64,000 nucleotides of DNA, from contig NZ_CP047898.1 in assembly GCF_009911795.1 (NCBI RefSeq), positions 3,596,001-3,660,000 of the forward strand, given 5' to 3'. The translations under genes were made by a program, and so were the position numbers. This DNA comes from Pseudarthrobacter psychrotolerans. Lineage in GTDB: Bacteria > Actinomycetota > Actinomycetes > Actinomycetales > Micrococcaceae. Of this stretch, positions 58,080 to 64,000 are shown piece by piece. The notes under the pieces were generated by a model. That model was not told where the DNA came from, ran no database searches, and worked only from the letters and a program-made list of their open reading frames with translations. Numbering within the stretch: the stretch's first letter is position 1; the number at the start of each line of letters is the position of its first letter.

Positions 58080-58885
58080 GCACCGAGGTGACACGAAGCC
58101 GGCTCAGCGGACCCGCGATCCGGGTGCAGGGCATGGAGAAGTCCTACAAGGACTTGCACGTCCTGCGTGGCGTGGACTTCGAGGTGGCCCCGGGTAGCAT
58201 CTTCGCCCTCCTCGGCTCGAACGGAGCGGGAAAGACCACAATGGTGAAGATCCTGTCGACGCTGCTGAAAGCAGATGCCGGCACAGCCACCGTGCATGGA
58301 TTCGACGTCGCAACGGACGCCTTTCGCGTTCGGGAGTCCATCAGCCTGACCGGGCAGTTCGCCGCGGTAGACGAAATCCTCTCAGGCCGGGAGAACCTGG
58401 TACTGGTTGCCAGGTTGCGGCATCTGAAAGCCCCCGGCCAGGTCGCTGATGATCTTCTGGCACGCTTCAACCTCACCGATGCAGGCTCTCGAAAGGTGGC
58501 CACGTATTCCGGCGGCATGCGCCGTCGCCTGGATATCGCCATGAGCCTGATCGGGCAGCCGAAGGTGATCTTCCTGGACGAGCCGACCACCGGGCTCGAC
58601 CCCGAAGGACGCAACGATGTGTGGCAGGTAGTCAAGGAACTCGCCAATCAGGGCACCACTGTTCTACTCACCACACAGTATCTGGACGAGGCCGAACAAC
58701 TCGCAGACCGGATCGCCATTCTTCATGAGGGGCGCATCATCGCGAACGGCACCCTCGCCGAGCTGAAGCGGTTGCTGCCGCCGGCGAAGGTCGAATATGT
58801 CGAGAAGCAGCCGAGCCTGGAGGACGTCTTCCTGGCGCTCGTGGGTAACAACGATAAGGACGAGTCACTTAGGGACAGGTCATGA
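58076..58885 (+). CDS. DrrA-type ABC exporter ATP-binding protein
   Basis: 269 residues from an ATG overlapping the previous stop. Walker A GSNGAGKTT, Q-loop LTGQFAAVDE, signature YSGGMRRRLDIAMSL, Walker B VIFLDEPTTGLDP, H-loop LTTQYLDEAEQL (the switch residue is Gln rather than His, common in DrrA relatives). The GQFAAVDE segment is characteristic of daunorubicin-resistance-type exporters. Partner permease follows with a 4-base overlap. Confidence 0.94.
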   Translation: MSTEVTRSRLSGPAIRVQGMEKSYKDLHVLRGVDFEVAPGSIFALLGSNGAGKTTMVKILSTLLKADAGTATVHGFDVATDAFRVRESISLTGQFAAVDEILSGRENLVLVARLRHLKAPGQVADDLLARFNLTDAGSRKVATYSGGMRRRLDIAMSLIGQPKVIFLDEPTTGLDPEGRNDVWQVVKELANQGTTVLLTTQYLDEAEQLADRIAILHEGRIIANGTLAELKRLLPPAKVEYVEKQPSLEDVFLALVGNNDKDESLRDRS

Positions 58886-59643
58886 GTACGCATTTCTTCG
58901 CGGATACCTCCGTGCTGCTGGGCCGCTCCATGCGGCACATCTTCCGCAGCGTGGACACCATCATCACCACCGCGATCACGCCGATCGCCCTCATGCTGCT
59001 GTTCGTCTACGTCTTCGGCGGCGCCATCAGCACGGGCACCGATAACTACGTCAATTACCTGCTGCCTGGAATCATGCTGATCGCGATCGCGTCGGGCATC
59101 GCCTACACGGCCGTTCGGTTGTTCACCGATATGAAGAGCGGCATCTTCGAACGATTCCAGTCCATGCCGATCGCACGGTCATCCGTGCTGTGGGCCCATG
59201 TCCTGACGTCGCTGGTTGCCAACGGGCTGTCGCTCGTGATCATCGTGCTGGTAGCCCTTCTCATGGGGTTCCGTACATCGGCAAGCCTCCTGGCATGGCT
59301 CGCAGTGGCCGGAATCCTGACGCTGTTCACCCTGGCACTCACCTGGCTGGCAATCATCGCCGGCCTGTCAGCGAAGTCCTTGGACGGCGCCGGCGGATTC
59401 TCCTACCCGCTGATCTTCCTGCCGTTCATCAGCTCGGCGTTCGTCCCGACGGAGACCATGCCGGGTCCGGTTCGCTGGTTCGCCGAGAACCAGCCGGTCA
59501 CCTCGATCGTCAACACCATCCAGGATCTGTTCGCGTCTCGCCCGGTTGGCAACGATATCTGGATCGCACTCGCATGGTGCGTCGGCATCCTCGTTCTCGC
59601 CTACGTGTTCGCCATGGTCGTCTACCGGCGAAAAATCACCTAA
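58882..59643 (+). CDS. DrrB-type ABC-2 exporter permease
   Basis: 253 residues with six membrane helices. LLFVYVFGGAISTG, NYLLPGIMLIAIASGIAYTA and SGIFERFQSMPIARSSVLWA are typical of ABC-2/DrrB permeases, as is FISSAFVPTETMPGPVRWFA near the end. Expected to export a lipophilic drug or metabolite with the preceding ATPase. Last gene of the PadR-DUF1048-ABC operon. Confidence 0.92.
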   Translation: MSTHFFADTSVLLGRSMRHIFRSVDTIITTAITPIALMLLFVYVFGGAISTGTDNYVNYLLPGIMLIAIASGIAYTAVRLFTDMKSGIFERFQSMPIARSSVLWAHVLTSLVANGLSLVIIVLVALLMGFRTSASLLAWLAVAGILTLFTLALTWLAIIAGLSAKSLDGAGGFSYPLIFLPFISSAFVPTETMPGPVRWFAENQPVTSIVNTIQDLFASRPVGNDIWIALAWCVGILVLAYVFAMVVYRRKIT

Positions 59644-59741
59644 GGGCGTATCGGACAAGCTCCCCTCCACCAGCCTCCCAGTGGGGCAATGTCACGTACG
59701 ACTTGTGTAGTCGCTGGCCCACGATTCCGTTTGGAGGGCCA

Positions 59742-60611
59742 TCAGGAAGTACTTGCCATGAACGCACTGACAGCTGCCTGGGCTTCTGCATACGCTGGTC
59801 CGAGCCAGAAGAGGTGGCTGGGTGCACTCAGTTCGACGAGTGTGGCTCGGGGGATGGTGCCGGCATAGTCCTCAGCATGGGCGAAGGCGACACCGGCATC
59901 ATGGCGTGATGCGGTCACCAGAGTCGGACAGATGGTCCGGGTTTGGACCAGTCGGCGGTACGACGCACGGTCAGGTCGGGCTTGATGCAGATCGTTGACG
60001 AACCCGGTCCCCGAGCGCATGGTCTGGAACAGCTCCCGTGCCCGTCGCTTGTCCTCGACTGACCAGGTATGCCACCAGTCGTTCACTGGCCTCTTGGACA
60101 GTGCGCCGACCATCCGGCGTAGCCCGGCATCGGAATCGACCAGGCGTCCGAGAGCCTTCCAGGTCAGGCCCTGCAGGGCCGGGGAGAAAGCCACCGGGCC
60201 TGACAGCGATTCTAGGCGCGTGTCTGGGTATGCGAGGGTTGAAGGGGCGCAGCTGTGCAGGACCAGTCGAGGAAACAATCCCGGCAGGGACGACGCGGCG
60301 TGAATGGCCTGCGGGCCGCCGAAGGAGATCCCCACGGCCCCTGCAGTCTGATCAATCGCCAGGGCCTCGCAGCACTCAGCCACCGCCGGGACAAACTCGG
60401 CCGGGGTGAGGCGTCCCACGTTGGTGTTCCCGTAGCCTGGGCGAGAAAACGCCAGCACCCCGTGCCCTTCTGACGTGTACAGGCTCCACCCGCAGTCGCT
60501 GGCCGCAGAGCAATGGCCTCCGGGGAAGAACAGCACCGCTGGCTTGTCCCCGGGCAGGTACATGACCTCCACGGTACCCAGGCTTGTTTGGATCACTCGG
60601 GTCTCGCTCAC
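59742..60611 (-). CDS. alpha/beta hydrolase
   Basis: 289 residues. Oxyanion-hole region FFPGGHCSAASDCGW, nucleophile elbow GISFGGPQA (Gly-x-Ser-x-Gly), acid SRHDAGVAFAHAED and catalytic His in APSHLFWLG. No signal peptide. Resembles prolyl-aminopeptidase-like or esterase members; substrate unknown. Converges on the DrrB-type gene. Confidence 0.88.
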   Translation of the reverse strand: MSETRVIQTSLGTVEVMYLPGDKPAVLFFPGGHCSAASDCGWSLYTSEGHGVLAFSRPGYGNTNVGRLTPAEFVPAVAECCEALAIDQTAGAVGISFGGPQAIHAASSLPGLFPRLVLHSCAPSTLAYPDTRLESLSGPVAFSPALQGLTWKALGRLVDSDAGLRRMVGALSKRPVNDWWHTWSVEDKRRARELFQTMRSGTGFVNDLHQARPDRASYRRLVQTRTICPTLVTASRHDAGVAFAHAEDYAGTIPRATLVELSAPSHLFWLGPAYAEAQAAVSAFMASTS

Positions 60612-60666
60612 CGTTCAAGTCTACGAAGAGGGCGCCCAACGGACATCGGCGCAAGTCCTTACGGTG

Positions 60667-61237
60667 CTAAGCGGTTCGGGGGATCCGGGCAGCAACCGCT
60701 GCAACTTCCTCATAGCTGGATGGTGTGTTCTGCCGGAAGGCAGCGTCGGCGTCGACACGGGTCACGTTGGAGGCCAGCACGCGTACGTGGACCAGCTCAT
60801 CGTGGGATTCGCTGCAGCCCAGGACGTCCCGTGAACACTGCTTCTCTGAGAAGCAGTGTGAGGGAATTCCTGGAAAATGATCCACCAGTTGTCCCCGGCC
60901 TGGTCCCGAAAGAGGTAGCCGCCCGGTGGGCGGTACACAGTACCGTCCACGCCGCGGCCACTGTAACCCTCCACTGCGTCTGGCGTTGCAGCGAACCTGA
61001 GCCCGGCGGCTCTGTACTCTCGATGCCCGGTCATCGGCTAGCCTTCCTGGGCAGGCGAACGAATGGGGTGAAAGCTGGCCAGACCCTCAGTGAGGCCGTC
61101 GCGGAGGGTAAGGCGGCGCCCGTGTCTTCCCCGTTCAGGGGCTTCGTTGGTCGAACTTCGATGGATAGCTTCAGGCTTCCTTGTGCAACCATGTCAAAGC
61201 GGCCTCCAGATCGCCTTCCTGTTGCCTTTGCTGGCAA
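60667..61237 (-). pseudogene. degenerate or frameshifted small genes, unidentified
   Basis: Three short minus-strand frames lie in series: 61031-61237, then 60762-61034 (sharing an ATGA overlap), then a third ending at 60667 whose tail LVHVRVLASNVTRVDADAAF looks coding but is out of frame with the second. They could be remnants of one hypothetical protein with frame changes. No family recognised; the intervening 600 bases contain nothing else convincing. Confidence 0.3.
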
Positions 61238-61285
61238 GTCTGCAACTGCGCGGGAAGGTTGAGGATCGCGCGTGCTCGGCCGTGG

Positions 61286-63261
61286 TTAGCCGACATGCAC
61301 CCACGGGCGTTTGGTCACGTCGGGCACGGCCTCCCGCAGAACTTCCCGGGTGACGGGAGCGATTTCGCCCTCGCCAAGGAACAGGAACCGCAGGAGGTTG
61401 ATCACCGGGTTCCCTTCGGTCCAGCGGAAATAGATGTGGGGCATCAGCCCGGTCACGTCACGGATGTGTAGCAGGACGGAGGCGATGGTGTTCGGGACGA
61501 CGGGACCGTGGACTTCCAGGATCCGGTACCCGTGGCGCGCCACTCCGCGCACGTGCAGATCTGTTTCGAAGTCGGAGGAATCATCGACGATCACTTCCAG
61601 GAACAGAGCCTCCTGTTCAAGGGGGAGGTGGCTGACCTCGATGGCGGAGGTGAGCTTCTCCCGGTACGCGTCGGCGCTCAGGCGGAGCGGTTCGTGCGCG
61701 ATGATCGCGATGGGGCCTTCGAGCGCGTCGGACATGAACTCCAGCGCCTGCCGGTCCAGGTGAACGTGGGTGGCGTGCAATTCAAAGGAGCGGCGGACAC
61801 GGGAGAGCAGGGAAATCACGATGATGCCCAGGATAAAGACGCCTGCGATCCTGATGCCTTCGGGGCGTTCGAAGATGTTGGCGATGGTGGTGTAGGTGAA
61901 CACCACGGAGATTGCGCCGAAGCCGAAGGTGCGTTTGCGCTGCCCCCGGCGGCGGGCCGACAGGGTGACCGCAACGGCTGCCGAAGTCATCAGCACCAGG
62001 ACACCGGTGGCGTACGCGCCGCCCTGGGCGTCCACGTCAGCCTCGAACAGGTAGGTGATGAGGAAACCGACCAGGGTGAACACGAGTACCAGCGGGCGGA
62101 CGGCTTTGGCCCATCCGGGGCCATCCCATAGCGGGGGAGGTATCTTGGGACCAGGTTCAGCAGCCCCGCCATCGCGGAGGCTCCCGCGAACCAGAGGATG
62201 GCGATGGTGCTGATGTCATAGATGCTGCCGAATCCGACGCCGAGATATTCGTGGGCCAGGAACGCCAGGGCACGGCCGTTTGCCTGGCCGCCGGGCTGGA
62301 ATTCCTGCGCCGGTATCAGGACGACGGTGATGAAGCTGGTGGTGATGAGGAAACCGCTCATGATCACGGCGGCGGTGGTCAGCATGCGGCGGGTTCCGCG
62401 GATCCGGCCGACCGGGTTTTCCTCGGTGTCAGTCTCGTCCCCGCGGACCTGGGGCATAACGGCGACGCCTGTTTCGAAGCCCGACAGGCCGAGGGCGAGC
62501 TTGGGAAAGACGAGAAGTGCGATTCCCACGACCATGAACGGGTTCCCGTGCGAGGTCCAGAGGGTCTCCCACCAATCGCCCATGGCAACCGGATGCGTGA
62601 AGACCTGGATGAGCGTCGCGGCCACAACGACGGCATTCAGGGCCAGGTAGAGGACGACGAGGGTGACGGCGACTCCGATGGCTTCCTTGAAGCCGCGCAG
62701 GAACACGGCTGCCAGCAGCGCCAACAGGAAGAGGGTGACGAGGACGTTCTGGCCCTGCAGCCATCCGGGGGCGACGGGGTTCTGGATCAGGTGTGCGGTG
62801 GCGTCGGCGGCCGAGAGGGTCATGGTGATCATGAAGTCGGTCGCTGCGAAGCCGAGCAGGATCAGGACAAAGAGCTTGCCGCCCCAACGCGGCAGGAGCC
62901 GTTCAAGCATGGCGATGGAACCTTCGCCGCGGTGGCTCTCTCCGGCCACCCGGCGGTAGACCGGCAGGGCCCCGAGCAGGGTGACGGCGACCAGCACCAT
63001 CGTCGCCAGCGGCGAGATCACACCGGCGGCCAGGGCCGCGATCGCCGGCTGGTAGCCCAGCGTGGAGAAGTAATCGACACCGGTCAGGCACATGACCTGC
63101 CACCACTGATGCTTTTTCTCGTGGGCGGTCGTGATACCGCCGGGACCCTGGTGGGTGCCTTTGCTGTCCTGGAGCCCGAACAACAGCCAATTTTTCAGGG
63201 CGGCTTTGCCGGCCGGCCTGGGGGCCGAGTGGTCTGCAGGTGGCCTGCTCAACGTGGTCAT
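61286..63261 (-). CDS. APC-superfamily permease (amino acid or K+ transporter-like), apparent frameshift
   Basis: Start ATG 63261 has GGAAGGAA upstream. The first part has helices with [40 protein letters not shown] and a segment with [16 protein letters not shown]. There the frame breaks; the next frame continues [20 protein letters not shown] with more helices and a cytoplasmic domain of about 180 residues ([20 protein letters not shown]). One base is missing at about 62113-62120; restored length is 658 residues. The layout (12 helices plus soluble tail) is like KimA/Kup-type transporters. It lies beside a KdpE-like regulator, so potassium is a reasonable guess. Confidence 0.75.
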
Positions 63262-63417
63262 GGATTCCTTCCCACGCGGCACAACGCGCCGCGATCACAG
63301 CCGAAACTAGCACCGGGAAGAAACCGTGAACGGCGAAAGGCGTATTTATTGACGAATCATTTACGCCTGTGCCCCGGGATGCCGGCCGGTCGGTTCCGGC
63401 GTGAGGGCAGGCGTTGG

Positions 63418-64000
63418 TCAGGGTTCGAAGCGGTACCCCATTCCGGCTTCGGTGAGCAGGTGCCTGGGCCTGGCGGGGTCGGCCTCAAGTTTGCGGCGCA
63501 GCTGTCCCATGTACACGCGCAGGTAATGGGTTTCGCCGCCGTAACCAGGGCCCCAGATCTTGGCCAGCATCTGCTGCTGGGTGATGAGCCGTCCCGGGTT
63601 GCGGACCAGCAGTTCCAGGATGGCCCATTCCCGCGGGGTGAGCCGTACGGATGCGCCGTCGCGGATCACTTTCCGGTTTGCGAGGTCCACCTCGAATTCC
63701 CCGACGTCGACAGTCGGGACCTGTTCGATCCCGTCGGATGTACCGAGACGGCGTTCGGCGACGCGCAGCCGTGCCAGGAGCTCGTCCAGTCCAAAGGGTT
63801 TGGTGACATAGTCGTCAGCTCCGGCGTCGAGGGCCCGGACCTTGTCCACGGACCTGTGCCGGGCCGAGAGAACGATGATCGGCGTGCTGCTCGTGCCTCG
63901 GATCTTGGTGATGACGTCCACTCCGTTGATGTCCGGCAGTCCCAGATCCAGAACGATGAGATCGGGATGGTTGCTCGCTGCGTGCTGGAGGGCCGTCGTC
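63418..64000 (-). CDS. KdpE-like OmpR-family response regulator, partial
   Basis: The C-terminal 193 residues are present; the 5' end lies beyond the right edge. Receiver part: LIVLDLGLPDINGVDVITKI (phospho-Asp), IIVLSARHRSVDKVRALDAG and DDYVTKPFGLDELLARL. DNA-binding part: RLTPREWAILELLVRNPGRL, QQMLAKIWGPGYGGETHYLR and VYMGQLRRKLEADPARPRHL, ending TEAGMGYRFEP. These segments are very characteristic of KdpE, which activates the kdpFABC potassium pump. A kdpD and kdp genes should lie just outside the window. Confidence 0.88.
   Translation of the reverse strand, partial: TTALQHAASNHPDLIVLDLGLPDINGVDVITKIRGTSSTPIIVLSARHRSVDKVRALDAGADDYVTKPFGLDELLARLRVAERRLGTSDGIEQVPTVDVGEFEVDLANRKVIRDGASVRLTPREWAILELLVRNPGRLITQQQMLAKIWGPGYGGETHYLRVYMGQLRRKLEADPARPRHLLTEAGMGYRFEP

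Noticed and set aside
63262..63417. c-di-AMP (ydaO) riboswitch upstream of the APC permease
   Set aside because: The leader is only about 130 bases and shows none of the conserved ydaO core as far as I can see.

Overview
The window looks like a chromosomal segment from a high-GC actinobacterium of the Micrococcaceae, most likely Arthrobacter or Pseudarthrobacter. The evidence is the GC-rich codon use, the actinobacterial 16S/23S sequences with no tRNA in the spacer, the cysteine-poor L28-L33-S14 gene trio, an IdeR/DtxR-type iron box and Wadjet type I genes. Genus is inferred from overall character; no alignment was run.

Layout. 0-4 kb: a GntR fragment at the edge, a DedA protein, a wrecked type I restriction locus (hsdM head joined to hsdR tail, with an internal stop) and a hipBA toxin-antitoxin pair. 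4-20 kb: metabolic and membrane genes, including a PAP2-DedA-response regulator-histidine kinase operon, a CtaG-like protein, two aldo/keto reductases and a large acyl-CoA dehydrogenase. 20-26 kb: jetA-jetB-jetC of a Wadjet (condensin-like) anti-plasmid system, with a frameshift in jetC and no jetD. 26-34 kb: a TetR/MFS drug-export pair facing an iron-regulated siderophore uptake operon (binding protein, two FecCD permeases, ATPase, siderophore-interacting reductase). 34-41 kb: a polyamine-type ABC transporter flanked by two paralogous SGNH hydrolases. 41-44 kb: a coupled ferric reductase-like / FMN-binding / ApbE operon. 44-51 kb: rpmB-rpmG-rpsN, then a complete rrn operon (16S-23S-5S) with two candidate promoters. 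51-57 kb: four insertion sequences, nested up to three deep. 57-60 kb: PadR-DUF1048-ABC exporter operon. 60-64 kb: an alpha/beta hydrolase, a degenerate stretch, a large APC-type permease and the 3' part of a KdpE-like response regulator running off the right edge.

Three themes stand out. First, defence genes are decaying (hsdM::hsdR chimera, Wadjet without jetD). Second, several palindromic or dispersed repeats sit between genes and also inside coding sequence (N-termini of both FecCD permeases, both ends of jetB). Third, four otherwise intact conserved genes (histidine kinase, jetC, siderophore-binding protein, APC permease) each lack exactly one base, usually in a G/C run. Such uniformity points to sequencing error at least as much as to real inactivation.
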